46,545 bases of DNA from UBA877 sp035506155 (GCA_035506155.1 DATJPX010000030.1:1-46545); one strand, 5' to 3'. Positions 7,361 through 16,641 are shown, counted from the stretch's first letter. The notes: generated by a model not told the origin, from the letters alone. Numbers and translations: made by a program.

Positions 7361-9394
7361 ATGAAAAACATCGGGAAATATATTCAGAAATTCAGAGGCA
7401 GCCGTTTGTTTTACCCGGTCGTCTTATTGGCGATCGGTTTTGTAGCTTATGGATTAATGCTCCCTCGCCTGGGCTTTTATTGGGACGACTGGGAGTCGGT
7501 GTATCTGTATTACTTGCATAACCCGGCCATTAGCTTTCAGTATTTTGCGGAACGGGCATTTTCGACCCTACCTTATCTTGTCCTGTTTCCGGTTGTAAAA
7601 ATGACCCCGGTGACCTGGCAGGTGATTGGAATCCTCCTGCGCTGGGCAGGCGTCCTTTTTTTGTACCTGACCCTGAATGTGGTCTGGCCGGAGCGGACAT
7701 GGTCGAATCGATGGATCAGCGCCCTATTACTTGTCTTCCCGGGCTTTTTCCAGCAGCCGCTCGCCGTCACCTACAGCCGTCATTTGACGGCATTCGCCTT
7801 GTTCACGCTATCGCTCTACCTGACCGTTCTGGCCATCCAAAGGCGCAGGGCTTTCTGGCTATGGATGCCTGTATCGGTTTTATTCGGCGTTCTCCAGTTC
7901 TTCATGCTTGAGTACTTCGTCGTCCTGGAAATAATCCGGCCAGTTCTCATCTGGTACATGTTGCGCTCGGAAGGAGGCGATAGACGGCAAATTGCCTTGA
8001 AGACCTTCCTTTACTGGCTGCCGTTTGTCATCGGATTGGGCGCTTACGGCTGGTGGCGGTTCGTATACATTCCCACCATTTTCCCATCCGACCCATATGA
8101 CCCCGTATTTCTTAAGGCGCTTCTCCAATCGCCTGTCAGTGGTTTGCTTGCCTTGATGGTCAATATTTACACGGATGCGCGCTATCTCTTCGTGAATGTT
8201 TGGATGGACGCATTCTTTAATCCCACCCTTTTCGACCTTCGTGAAAAGGTGCTCTGGTTTTCATGGTTCGTGGGCATCCTGGCAGCAGTCTTACTCGGCC
8301 TATTTGCCAACCGGGACGCGCACCTGGACAAACCAGGCACGCGGAAGACCCACCTTCCCCTGCTCGTCCTGGGCGCGGCGCTCTTTATTGCGGGAGGCAT
8401 CCCGGTTTGGTCGATTGGACGTCAAATCAGCGTCGGGAAGTGGTCCGATCGCTTTGCCCTTGCACCGATGTTGGGAGTCGTCATATTCCTTGTTTTCCTG
8501 ATCGGATGGTTTTTCAAAACCAGCAGACAAAAACAAATCCTTCTGGTCCTCCTCCTGGGATTCTCGATATCATCCCAGATCTTCAACGTGAACTCATACC
8601 GCCTGGATTGGGTAGACCAACGAGAGCTGTATTGGCAATTGGCTTGGCGGATTCCCTCCCTGAAGCCGGGGACGATGATCGTCGGTAAGGGAACTTTCAC
8701 CGACAAGGGTTCTGTCTATGATGCCACATATACTCTTAACCTGCTTTTTGATAAGCAGGTTCAAACCCCTCCCCGGTATGCTTACCTCGACGTGTTCCAT
8801 TTGCCCTCTGACAAATATTATCCCGATCTTCCCATCACGGCTACCGTCCGCGCCGGAACATTCTCGGGAAACACCTCCCAGGTGGTCGGGATGTATTTCA
8901 ACCTGTCCGGAGGCTGTGTCAGGCTGCTGGATCCGATCTACACAAGCGATCCCGCCTTTACAACAGCCTTGAACAATCTGATCCCCATTTCGAACCTCAA
9001 CATGGTCACTGCAAGCAATACCCCGACTTCGCCCAACCCGGATATCTTTGGTTCCGAGCCGGCCCGCGGTTGGTGCTACTATTTCGAGAAAGCCGATCTG
9101 GCACGGCAGATGCAGGATTGGCAGATGGTCACCCAATTGGGCGCGCTAGCCGAGGCGAAAGGCCTCAAACCGCATATGGGCGCAGAGTACCTCCCATTTA
9201 TAGAAGCGGAAGCTCAAACCGGGGAATGGTCGAAGGCTTTCCAACTTAGCCTGGCTGCCCAGAAATTAACCCCCAACCTGGAAACGACCCTGTGCAGTAA
9301 CTGGGTGCGCTTCTCCGGAATTAGTAGCGGCTCTGGCCGGGACACATATCTAGCTGAAGCGAAAACCCAATTTTGCGCCAATGCAGGAAAGTGA
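7361..9394 (+). CDS. Multi-pass membrane protein, GT-C glycosyltransferase-like
   Basis: 677 residues. The N-terminal two thirds hold roughly ten hydrophobic segments. The first loop carries FYWDDWESVYL, with Asp42-Asp43 in the position of the acidic catalytic motif in the first periplasmic loop of GT-C enzymes (lipid-linked sugar donors). A soluble C-terminal region of about 250 residues follows; its end (DWQMVTQLGALAEAKG, EWSKAFQLSLAAQK) looks like degenerate TPR helices. The gene is visibly AT-richer than its neighbours. It sits beside a pyruvyl transferase-like and a PP-loop gene, so a role in surface glycan assembly is a reasonable inference. A specific GT family cannot be assigned by eye. 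The start ATG has only a weak GGAG about 10 bases upstream. Confidence 0.7.
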   Translation: MKNIGKYIQKFRGSRLFYPVVLLAIGFVAYGLMLPRLGFYWDDWESVYLYYLHNPAISFQYFAERAFSTLPYLVLFPVVKMTPVTWQVIGILLRWAGVLFLYLTLNVVWPERTWSNRWISALLLVFPGFFQQPLAVTYSRHLTAFALFTLSLYLTVLAIQRRRAFWLWMPVSVLFGVLQFFMLEYFVVLEIIRPVLIWYMLRSEGGDRRQIALKTFLYWLPFVIGLGAYGWWRFVYIPTIFPSDPYDPVFLKALLQSPVSGLLALMVNIYTDARYLFVNVWMDAFFNPTLFDLREKVLWFSWFVGILAAVLLGLFANRDAHLDKPGTRKTHLPLLVLGAALFIAGGIPVWSIGRQISVGKWSDRFALAPMLGVVIFLVFLIGWFFKTSRQKQILLVLLLGFSISSQIFNVNSYRLDWVDQRELYWQLAWRIPSLKPGTMIVGKGTFTDKGSVYDATYTLNLLFDKQVQTPPRYAYLDVFHLPSDKYYPDLPITATVRAGTFSGNTSQVVGMYFNLSGGCVRLLDPIYTSDPAFTTALNNLIPISNLNMVTASNTPTSPNPDIFGSEPARGWCYYFEKADLARQMQDWQMVTQLGALAEAKGLKPHMGAEYLPFIEAEAQTGEWSKAFQLSLAAQKLTPNLETTLCSNWVRFSGISSGSGRDTYLAEAKTQFCANAGK

Positions 9395-9521
9395 AGAAGA
9401 ATACATCGTTGATCCTCGTGTTACCGGAGAACCCCCGCCGCCGGATAGATGACGAAAGGTCAAGCCGACAGGATCTGGCGCGGATTCTTTAAAGCGATCA
9501 TATATCTATCAGGGACGCTTC

Positions 9522-10352
9522 TTAATTTAATTCGTGGAAATGGACGTTCTTGAAATATCCCTGCATACTGGACAAGTAAACCGCTTTATTCTTGAAGTAA
9601 GCCCCCGGATAAAAGTGCAGCTCCTTTCCAAGCAGACAGGCCGCGATCGCCACATGCAAGCGGTCGGTGTGAATCCTTGCATAAGCGTCAAGGATATCAA
9701 AGAGAGGCAGGGGATCTGCGAAATGTGTCCCCAGGAGGCTGACGTCACGATTATTCGCTGGCAAGGGGATTTTTCCTGCACTTTCTTTGTCGATTCGGAA
9801 AAAGGAACCATCTCCCTTCCCCTCTCTTGCCGGGCGAGGGCCGATCAGGAATGCCATGTCATGACAGAATATCGCTTCGGGCATTGCAGCTTTACTTTCA
9901 TAGTTGTCCCTGCAGAAATAAGTCGCATTGGGGAGAAAGCTATTCAACTCGAAGGTCGAGGGCAGAATAATTACTTTGCGGTAGGACGACGCGATGACGT
10001 CCAGGATCCGGGGAGAACGATCCCACAATTTACACCAGGCACCTCCTCCGCCATAGATCAGGGAACCCTTAAGGACCAACGGCAGGTACCGCTCGAAGAT
10101 CTGGAATACGCGACCTTTGTGCAGCTGCATTTCGTAATACTGTAATCCGATCTGACGAAATAATATCTTTGTACCCAAACGGATGAGTGCATCGCCCCAA
10201 TTCCCCCGATTCGACATGAAGTAAGTCGGTCCGCCGCGGCATTCTTGCTTGACGATCTCGGCCAGCCTGGAAAATTCAGATTGCATGAAATCCTGTAGAA
10301 TCTCCGCCTGGGGCATCCTGCCCCCGGGAGTCGGCCATCGGGTCCAAGCCAT
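9522..10352 (-). CDS. Polysaccharide pyruvyl transferase-family protein
   Basis: 276 residues. The N-terminal block NRGNWGDALIRLGTKILF matches the 'GDaLI' nucleotide-sugar-like fold entry of PF04230 proteins. LIYGGGGAWCKLW is the Gly-rich loop. Near the C-terminus, HTDRLHVAIAACLLGKELHFYPG is the family hallmark (TDRLHxxI). These enzymes add pyruvate ketals from phosphoenolpyruvate to sugars in exopolysaccharides or cell-wall polymers, and some homologues transfer other groups. At about 276 residues it is slightly short for the family. An alternative start is ATG 10316. It is divergent from the PP-loop gene and convergent to the GT-C-like gene. Base composition is AT-richer than the surroundings, suggesting acquisition with its neighbours. 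Confidence 0.82.
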   Translation of the reverse strand: MAWTRWPTPGGRMPQAEILQDFMQSEFSRLAEIVKQECRGGPTYFMSNRGNWGDALIRLGTKILFRQIGLQYYEMQLHKGRVFQIFERYLPLVLKGSLIYGGGGAWCKLWDRSPRILDVIASSYRKVIILPSTFELNSFLPNATYFCRDNYESKAAMPEAIFCHDMAFLIGPRPAREGKGDGSFFRIDKESAGKIPLPANNRDVSLLGTHFADPLPLFDILDAYARIHTDRLHVAIAACLLGKELHFYPGAYFKNKAVYLSSMQGYFKNVHFHELN

Positions 10353-10425
10353 TACCGTTAATCGAATTCTTTTTGCGAAGCATCCAGACCAAACCTCGGA
10401 TTTCTTCAGAACAGGGTGTGGGCAT

Positions 10426-10477
10426 TATAATCCTGGTCTGGTGAACGAGATTCGAGGAGGGGAGAATTCTGTATAAT
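10426..10477 (+). promoter_or_regulatory. Two TATAAT -10 boxes in the divergent intergenic region
   Basis: TATAAT occurs at 10426-10431 and again at 10472-10477 in the 259-bp gap between the pyruvyl transferase-like gene and the PP-loop gene. Both would drive the plus-strand gene. Neither has a good -35 at 16-18 bp. Nothing else was recognised in the gap. Confidence 0.4.
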
Positions 10478-10611
10478 GAATGAAACCCGCGAGCTCTTTG
10501 TGCGGTGCGGGAGAGGTACACAGCTTAGCTCTTACAGGGCCGGCCCCTATATCAGGGTAAACCAGTTTCTGCGTGCATTTCATTCTCGGCCAGCGCATCA
10601 GGAAACAAGAG

Positions 10612-11793
10612 ATGAAGAATACGATCCATGTTTGGCCAGAACCACTCATAAGACAGGACGGATTGATTACCATCGCGGCGATCATCGAAACGGCCGGCAT
10701 GGACCGCTGCCGCTTGTGGTACCGTGTGCCGGAGGCCTGCTCCGACTGGGTCACAAAGAGCGCAGACTCCTTTCTACTGGGTACCCTGTTCAGAGCCATG
10801 CGCGCCGGGCAGGATCTTCATGTGCATGGGACGGTATCGCCCTCCCTGCTTGTCAACTTGCAGGAATTCCAACGGGCTTGGTCGCTCTGGCTGCCCAGAC
10901 ATTATCAATGTGTGGACCTGCGTACGGACCACGAAGAGGAACGCAGGCCGGTCCCCGGGCAGGAGGCAATCCTGGGTTTCTCCGGGGGAGTCGACTCGGC
11001 CTTCTCGGCATGGAGTCACGGCTCCAGGCGTTCCGGCCCCGGCAAATACAAATTGACTGTCGGCTTGATGGTCCATGGGCTGGATATCCCGGTCGAGGAA
11101 ACAGATGTTTTCGAGAGAGCCGCAGAAAAATCCCACCGCATGCTTGCAAGCATCGGCATGGAGTTGATCCCAATGGCCACCAATTTCCGCCAACTTGGCG
11201 ATCGTTGGGACGACGCCCACGGGGCGGCCCTGGCCTCCTGCCTGACGCTCCTGGGCGGGCGGTTTGGCGCCGGTCTGATCGCCAGTTCCTATACCTATAC
11301 CGAGCTCGTCCTGCCTTCCGGGTCGAATCCGGTGACAGATGGAATGTTGTCGAGCGATTCGTTCCAGATCATCCATGACGGCACTGCGGTCGCCCGGCTG
11401 GAAAAAATCGAGGCCCTTTGCCAGTGGCCCGAGGCGTTGCAGAATCTGCGGGTCTGCTGGGCCGGCCCGCACAAGGACAGGAACTGCTGTCGTTGCACGA
11501 AGTGCACTTGGGTGATGCTCGCCTTTCGAATCCTCGGACAGCCGCTGCCGGAGTCTTTCGAACGCGATCTGACCGACCGGGAGATCATGCGAATCCGTTC
11601 CGGCTACTACACCATGAAAAAAAGGTTTGAGCCTTTGTTGGCCCGGGCCAGGAAAGCCTCCATGACTGCTTCGTGGGTGCGGGCTTTGGCGTTTTCCATA
11701 TGGATAAATCGCCTGCGGTTGGTCGCCATGCGGCCCATTCGGACTAGGAAGCTTGTCCGCCGGATCGACAACTTTCTGTTCCCTCCCCTTTAA
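10612..11793 (+). CDS. QueC-like PP-loop ATPase with CxxCxxC metal site
   Basis: 393 residues from ATG 10612; an upstream in-frame ATG at 10573 would add 13 residues and is less supported. The PP-loop SGGVDS is at residues 124-129, the ATP-pyrophosphatase signature of QueC, ThiI and asparagine-synthetase-type enzymes. A cysteine cluster Cys282-x9-Cys292-x2-Cys295-x2-Cys298 follows, close to the Zn site of QueC (7-cyano-7-deazaguanine synthase, usually C-x8-C-x2-C-x2-C). QueC itself is about 220-240 residues; here a 120-residue N-terminal domain and a basic C-terminal tail (RTRKLVRRID) are added. No queuosine pathway gene is nearby. The neighbour is a polysaccharide pyruvyl transferase-like gene, so an ATP-dependent amidation or nitrile/amide-forming step on a glycan or peptide is possible, but this is inference. 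Confidence 0.72.
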   Translation: MKNTIHVWPEPLIRQDGLITIAAIIETAGMDRCRLWYRVPEACSDWVTKSADSFLLGTLFRAMRAGQDLHVHGTVSPSLLVNLQEFQRAWSLWLPRHYQCVDLRTDHEEERRPVPGQEAILGFSGGVDSAFSAWSHGSRRSGPGKYKLTVGLMVHGLDIPVEETDVFERAAEKSHRMLASIGMELIPMATNFRQLGDRWDDAHGAALASCLTLLGGRFGAGLIASSYTYTELVLPSGSNPVTDGMLSSDSFQIIHDGTAVARLEKIEALCQWPEALQNLRVCWAGPHKDRNCCRCTKCTWVMLAFRILGQPLPESFERDLTDREIMRIRSGYYTMKKRFEPLLARARKASMTASWVRALAFSIWINRLRLVAMRPIRTRKLVRRIDNFLFPPL

Positions 11794-11841
11794 TATCCCG
11801 CGGAAATCGACTCCGAGGTAACCCTACGAGTTGCTCCGGCT

Positions 11842-11847
11842 TATAAT
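11842..11847 (+). promoter_or_regulatory. -10 box (TATAAT), probable leaderless promoter of priA
   Basis: A perfect TATAAT ends 6 bases before the priA ATG at 11854, and the six bases between contain no Shine-Dalgarno sequence. The transcript should begin at the ATG. Confidence 0.55.
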
Positions 11848-11853
11848 GGGAAC

Positions 11854-14295
11854 ATGCCTTACGCCCGGATTGCTGTCCACGTTCCAACCGTCTCCGGCCT
11901 TTTTGACTATTCTATTCCCGCAGATCTGGAGGAAAAGCTCCGCGTGGGGCATCTGGTCACGATTCCGTTCGGAAAACAGACGGTGCAGGGCGTGGTGACG
12001 GCACTCACCGCCACCGCGGCAGTTGCAGAGACGAAACCGATCCTCGGCCTGCTCGATCCCTTGCCGGTCTTGACCCCGGCCCAGCTTGCCCTGGCAGATT
12101 GGATGGCGGACTATTTCCTCGCCTCCCGGGCGGCCATGCTGGACTTGATGCTTCCAGCCGGGCTGAGCCAGCAGGCGGACACCGTTTATCAGGTTGTGGA
12201 TGGTAAACCAGAGACCCCGGGCGTTTCGAACTCCCCTGTCCAACGCCGGCTCGTTGATTTGCTTCATGAAAAAGGCCCATTGCGAGGCCGCCAGATCGAC
12301 CGGCATTTCAAGAATGTGGATTGGCGCAAGCCGGCGCAGCACCTGGTTCGTACGGGCGCGTTGACGAGCCGGTCCATCCTGCCGGCCGCCTCGGTGCGGC
12401 CCAAGTTCGTTCGGACAGCCCAATTGGCCGTCCCGCCGACTGTGGCTGAAGCCGCCCTGCCCGGGCTCGGTAGGACGGCCGAGACTTTGAAGCGGCGGCA
12501 GGCCGCCCTGCGCTTCCTGCTGCGCGAACCTGCAGACGTCAATGTCTCGTGGGTTTACGCGGAATCCGGCTGCAGCCTGGCCGATCTGCAGGAATTGGCG
12601 GAACGGGAATTGATCCTCCTGCGGGAGACTGAAATCTGGCGGGATCCCCTGGGGAAAATCGACAATATCGAAACGCCGAAACCCGAAATCGTCCTCACCC
12701 CGGAGCAGGAACGCGCCTGGGGTGAGATCGCCGCCGCTTTCGATGCCTCATCGCCGACCTCTCCTTTCCTCTTGCACGGCGTGACCGGCTCCGGCAAGAC
12801 CGAGATTTACATCCGCGGCGCCCGCGAAGCCATCCGGCGCGGCAGGCAGGCCATCCTCCTCGTCCCGGAGATCGCCCTGACGCCCCAGACTGTGCGCCGT
12901 TTTATGGCCCATTTCCCGGGGCAGGTCGGCTTGCTGCATTCACGGCTGTCGGACGGGGAACGCTACGATACCTGGCGGCGCGCCCGCCTCGGGACACTCA
13001 AGGTCATCATCGGGCCGCGCTCGGCGCTCTTCGCCCCGCTGCCGGACGTCGGATTCATCGGCGTGGACGAGTGCCACGACGGGTCGTATTACCAATCCGA
13101 GCCTCCGTTCTATTCCGCGGTACAAGCGGCCGTGGAATACGCCCGGCTGCGCGGGGCGGCCTGCGTGCTCGGCTCGGCCACCCCGCCGATCGTCTTGCGC
13201 CAGCAGGCCGGGGTCGGGGAAAGCCTGCGCCTGCTCGAACTCCCGGAACGGGTTGAAGGCCGGAGCATGCCGCCGGTCCGGGTGGTGGACATGCGCGAGG
13301 AATTGAAATCCGGCAACCGGGGTATCTTCAGCACACAACTGGCGGAAGCGCTGGGGGATGTGCTCCGGAAGGGCGAGCAGGCCATCCTGTTCCTCAACCG
13401 GCGCGGGACTGCCACCTATGTCTTCTGCCGGGAGTGTGGGCAGGCCATCCGCTGCCCGCGCTGCGACGCCCCGCTCACTCAACACCTCGATGGACAGGCG
13501 GCGAACCTGCGCTGCCATCGCTGCGGCTATCAGCGCCAGGTCCCAAAAGTTTGCCCGAACTGCGGCAGCGGCCAGATCCGGGCATACGGGTTGGGCAGCG
13601 AGAAAGTCGAGGCGGAGGTGCAGGCGCTCTTCCCGGCTGCCCGGACCCTGCGCTGGGATTGGGAGACCACCCGCCGGAAAGACGCCCACGAGATCATCCT
13701 GAGCCACTTCGTTGCCGGGCGGGCGGACGTGCTGGTCGGCACGCAGATGCTCGCCAAGGGCCTGGATTTACCACGGGTCACCCTGGTGGGGATCGTGTTA
13801 GCCGAGGTGGGGATGAACCTGCCCGACCCCTTTGCCGCCGAACGGACCTTTGCTGTGCTCACCCAGGTAGCCGGCCGAGCCGGGCGGTCCAGCCTGGGCG
13901 GGCGGGTTGTGCTGCAGACCTTCCAGCCCGAGCACTATGCCATTCGGGCCGCCGCCGGGCACGACTATGCAGCTTTTTACGACCGCGAGCTGGAGTATCG
14001 CCGCCGGTTGGGGTACCCGCCCTTCGGGCGGCTGGTGCGCCTGGAAACCCGCGAGGGGAACCCGGCCAGGGCCGAGGCGGAGGCGCGCCGCTTGGCTGAA
14101 AAGATCCAGGCTTGGCTCGAAGTGGACGATCGCCGCCAGACCACCCTGATCGGACCGGCGCCTTGCTTCTTCTCTCGCCTGAACGGGGTTTATCGTTGGC
14201 AGATTGTCCTGCGCGGACCCGATCCAGCCAGCCTTTTGCGGGACAAAAACCTGTCCGGCTGGAGAGTCGAGGTGGACCCGCCAAGCCTCTTGTAA
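11854..14295 (+). CDS. priA: Primosomal replication-restart helicase PriA (N')
   Basis: 813 residues. The N-terminal 3'-binding domain (MPYARIAVHVPTVSGLFDYS; VTIPFGKQTVQGVV) is present. The helicase core has Walker A GVTGSGKTEIY, Walker B DECHDGSYYQ and motif III GSATPP. Eight zinc-binding Cys form four CxxC pairs (CRECG, CPRC, CHRCG, CPNCG). They are followed by GLGSEKVEAEV and motif V/VI (GTQMLAKGLDLP, VAGRAGRSSLGG). PriA reloads the replisome at collapsed forks. One oddity is that Walker B reads DECH, where most PriA proteins have DEEH. Length and domains are complete. The ATG is preceded only by a -10 box, so translation is probably leaderless. Confidence 0.96.
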   Translation: MPYARIAVHVPTVSGLFDYSIPADLEEKLRVGHLVTIPFGKQTVQGVVTALTATAAVAETKPILGLLDPLPVLTPAQLALADWMADYFLASRAAMLDLMLPAGLSQQADTVYQVVDGKPETPGVSNSPVQRRLVDLLHEKGPLRGRQIDRHFKNVDWRKPAQHLVRTGALTSRSILPAASVRPKFVRTAQLAVPPTVAEAALPGLGRTAETLKRRQAALRFLLREPADVNVSWVYAESGCSLADLQELAERELILLRETEIWRDPLGKIDNIETPKPEIVLTPEQERAWGEIAAAFDASSPTSPFLLHGVTGSGKTEIYIRGAREAIRRGRQAILLVPEIALTPQTVRRFMAHFPGQVGLLHSRLSDGERYDTWRRARLGTLKVIIGPRSALFAPLPDVGFIGVDECHDGSYYQSEPPFYSAVQAAVEYARLRGAACVLGSATPPIVLRQQAGVGESLRLLELPERVEGRSMPPVRVVDMREELKSGNRGIFSTQLAEALGDVLRKGEQAILFLNRRGTATYVFCRECGQAIRCPRCDAPLTQHLDGQAANLRCHRCGYQRQVPKVCPNCGSGQIRAYGLGSEKVEAEVQALFPAARTLRWDWETTRRKDAHEIILSHFVAGRADVLVGTQMLAKGLDLPRVTLVGIVLAEVGMNLPDPFAAERTFAVLTQVAGRAGRSSLGGRVVLQTFQPEHYAIRAAAGHDYAAFYDRELEYRRRLGYPPFGRLVRLETREGNPARAEAEARRLAEKIQAWLEVDDRRQTTLIGPAPCFFSRLNGVYRWQIVLRGPDPASLLRDKNLSGWRVEVDPPSLL

Positions 14296-14301
14296 AACAA
14301 G

Positions 14302-14331
14302 ACCGCCCGGCGAATTCTCCCGGGCGGTTTG
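14302..14331. terminator. Bidirectional terminator between priA and the PQQ-type gene
   Basis: A 9-bp stem (14302-14310 with 14320-14328) with a 9-base loop is followed by TTT-rich sequence. On the other strand it is followed by a T-rich run (TCTTGTTTTAC). It separates two convergent genes. Confidence 0.75.
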
Positions 14332-14346
14332 CTTGTTCGACCACCC

Positions 14347-15459
14347 TCATCCCTGGACCGCGTAAAGGTTGCCGTCCATCCCGCCGAAATAAACGATTCC
14401 GTCGACGACTGTTGGGGAGGAGACCACGCCGTTTCTTATGGATAGTTTCCAATTCAACTTCCCGGTGGTTGCATCGACTGCGTAGAAATCCGAATCGGCG
14501 CCGCTGCTGTATCCGCCTATATAGACGACTCCGTTTGCAATGGCCGGGGAACACCAGGCGTCGCCGATGAGGCCGAATCGCCATTTCAATTCGCCAGTCT
14601 GGGGATCGAGGGCGAACAGGGTGGCGGCGTCCGAGCTGCCGACGAAGAGTGTGCCGTCCGCGATCCTGGCGGAGGACTCGATCCATGAGTGCCCGACGGC
14701 AAATCGCCAGCGCTGTTCGCCGGTCGCGGCATCCCAAGCCTGCTCCTGAAGGGTGCCGCGGCTGCCGCAGTAGACCAGGCCGTTCGCCACGGCCGGGGTT
14801 GGGTTGTCGCAGCCCTGGGCTTTCCAGAGTTCGACCCCGGTCGCAGCGTCCAGGGCGTACAAGTTGCCGTTCCCGTCGCCGATGTACAATTTGCCGTCTG
14901 CGACCGCCGGTGAGGAGCGAACGCGGGTCGTCGCCATGAACTGCCAGAGGCGTTCCCCGGTGGCGGCCTTGAATGCATCCACTTCCCCCGACCCGCTGCC
15001 GACGTAGACCACTTCGTCTGCGACAACCGGGGAGGACTGCTGGTAATCGTAGCCGCTGCCCAACTCACCCCGGACCGGCATCCTGGCGGAGCCGAGGTCA
15101 GCCTGCCATTTTTCGGTCCCGGCGGCCGCGTCCAGGGCATGCAGCACGCCATCGTCGCTGGAGACGAAGACCACCCCGTCGGCGACGGCCGGGCGCGAGC
15201 GGACGATTCCGCCGGTGGCGAACTTCCAGCGCAGTTGGTGGGTATGCAGATCCACCGCGTAGGCGGACTTGTCGTCGCTGCCGAAATAGACGACCTCGTC
15301 GCTGACGGTCGGCGGCGACCAGACGGCCTCCCCGGTCTGGAAGGTCCACAGGACCGCTCCCGGCGCGGACAGGGCCTGGGTGGGCTTCGCTCCACTGCAG
15401 CCGGTCAGGGCCGGGCCTGCCAGCAGGATTGCACAGATCAGGATTTGGAATGTTTTCAT
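14347..15459 (-). CDS. PQQ-binding-like beta-propeller repeat lipoprotein
   Basis: 370 residues. The start at 15459 (MKTFQILICAILLAG) is supported by a strong CGGAGGAG site and by the signal peptide ending in the lipobox LTGC. The mature protein is a run of about seven similar blades with the pattern 'ADGVVFVSSDDGVLHALDAATGxxxWxF' (for example TVSDEVVYFGSDDKSAYAVD, IADGTLFVGSSDAATLFALD, VVDGIVYFGGMDGNLYAV). This is the tryptophan-docking propeller of PQQ-dehydrogenase-like and BamB-like proteins. No catalytic quinoprotein residues are apparent, so it is more likely a binding or scaffolding propeller. It lies 92 bp downstream of the AraC regulator on the same strand and may be read through from it. 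Confidence 0.88.
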   Translation of the reverse strand: MKTFQILICAILLAGPALTGCSGAKPTQALSAPGAVLWTFQTGEAVWSPPTVSDEVVYFGSDDKSAYAVDLHTHQLRWKFATGGIVRSRPAVADGVVFVSSDDGVLHALDAAAGTEKWQADLGSARMPVRGELGSGYDYQQSSPVVADEVVYVGSGSGEVDAFKAATGERLWQFMATTRVRSSPAVADGKLYIGDGNGNLYALDAATGVELWKAQGCDNPTPAVANGLVYCGSRGTLQEQAWDAATGEQRWRFAVGHSWIESSARIADGTLFVGSSDAATLFALDPQTGELKWRFGLIGDAWCSPAIANGVVYIGGYSSGADSDFYAVDATTGKLNWKLSIRNGVVSSPTVVDGIVYFGGMDGNLYAVQG

Positions 15460-15551
15460 GGCCTGCTCCTCCGTTGATTTACGGTGGAGTATAAGAAGGA
15501 TGCCCCCAAAGGAGAATGACGGAAAGACAGCCGTTGTGTGCGGATTGTCAG

Positions 15552-16514
15552 CTATTGCGGCCGCATCAGCCAGCAATACCGCTCGCGGTACTCGGTCGGC
15601 GAGATGCCGATATGTTTGCGGAATGTCCGCCAAAAATGTGTGCCGTTCTGGAATCCGACCCGCAGCATGATCTCCGAGATGGGCAGGACGGTATCCCGCA
15701 GCAGCAAGGAGGCCTGGCGCATGCGCAGTTGGGCCAAGTAGGTCATGACCGGCATGCTGGTGGCGCGGTGGAACTGCTCCGCCAGGGTGGTGCGGTTGGT
15801 ATGGAACGTGCGCGTCAACGCCGGGATGGTGATCTTCTCGGCATAATGGGCGTGCAGGTAAAGGATGATATGCCCGGCTGCGCTGTTCTCGCCCAGCAGG
15901 TCGGGATGCTCCGGCAATTGGGGCGACGGGGCCGGTGCGCTGGCCAGGGTGGTCCCGATGTGTTCGGGCGTCATGACCATCTGTTCGGCCAGCGTAAGCA
16001 GCTCCAGGATGAACGAGCGGCTGCGGCATACCCAGTAATTGTCCGGCTGGTCGACCAGTTGATGGCGGATCGAGTCGAACAACTCCACCGCCCGCCGGGT
16101 GGACAGCGGCCCGAGCGGGAGCAGGCCGGTGAAGCCATCCCCGCGGACCAGGAACGGGCGCAGGCTGGAACGATCCTGCCAGTAGACCAGCGGGTCCCCT
16201 GGCGGTTCCTCACGGATGGATTTGAACGTGAATCCGCTGTTGACGATGCTTGGGTGGAAAAGGATCGCCCGGGCTTTCAGGGCCGCGCTATGCTCCAGGC
16301 TGGGGATTTCTTTTTCGTTGATGAAGATCAGGGCCGGGGCGATGAAGTCCAGCAGACGCCCGGAAAGGTTCAGCAGCCCGCTGCCGCCTTCCACCAGGAC
16401 CAGGTGGAGACGATCGTCGGCCCCCGAGGCGGGATTGAAAGTTTCCTCGGGCCGGTAGTAAGCCTGGAAGAAATATTCGGGGTAGAACTGGATACCGCGG
16501 GTGCTGAAATCCAT
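15552..16514 (-). CDS. AraC-family transcriptional regulator
   Basis: 320 residues. The C-terminal ~100 residues are a double helix-turn-helix of the AraC/XylS type: KITIPALTRTFHTNRTTLAEQF, then LPISEIMLRVGFQNGTHFWRTFRKHIGISPTEYRERY, the classic second-helix block. The N-terminal ~150 residues (HLVLVEGGSGLLNLSG, PALIFINEKE) look like a cupin-type ligand-sensing domain. The linker is rich in Pro/Ala. The effector is unknown. The propeller lipoprotein downstream is the obvious candidate target. The gene probably has a leaderless start: an extended -10 ends 6 bases before the ATG. Confidence 0.9.
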   Translation of the reverse strand: MDFSTRGIQFYPEYFFQAYYRPEETFNPASGADDRLHLVLVEGGSGLLNLSGRLLDFIAPALIFINEKEIPSLEHSAALKARAILFHPSIVNSGFTFKSIREEPPGDPLVYWQDRSSLRPFLVRGDGFTGLLPLGPLSTRRAVELFDSIRHQLVDQPDNYWVCRSRSFILELLTLAEQMVMTPEHIGTTLASAPAPSPQLPEHPDLLGENSAAGHIILYLHAHYAEKITIPALTRTFHTNRTTLAEQFHRATSMPVMTYLAQLRMRQASLLLRDTVLPISEIMLRVGFQNGTHFWRTFRKHIGISPTEYRERYCWLMRPQ

Positions 16515-16520
16515 GGAATA

Positions 16521-16529
16521 AGTATATCA
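16521..16529 (-). promoter_or_regulatory. Extended -10 (TGATATACT), leaderless promoter of the AraC-family gene
   Basis: Read on the minus strand, TGATATACT ends 6 bases before the ATG at 16514. No Shine-Dalgarno sequence fits between them. Confidence 0.55.
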
Positions 16530-16641
16530 CCAGGGATTTGGAAGGGCATTTACAACCTGTTTTCATCCATGGGCCGAGAAATAGGAGTAAAATTATCCCA
16601 ATAACTGGTATGAGGGCCGTTTCCTGTAGGAGAGAATCCGG

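Noticed and set aside
10476..11378. 300-codon plus-strand frame overlapping the PP-loop gene in another frame
   Set aside because: The PP-loop frame carries SGGVDS and the Cys cluster; this frame has no motif.
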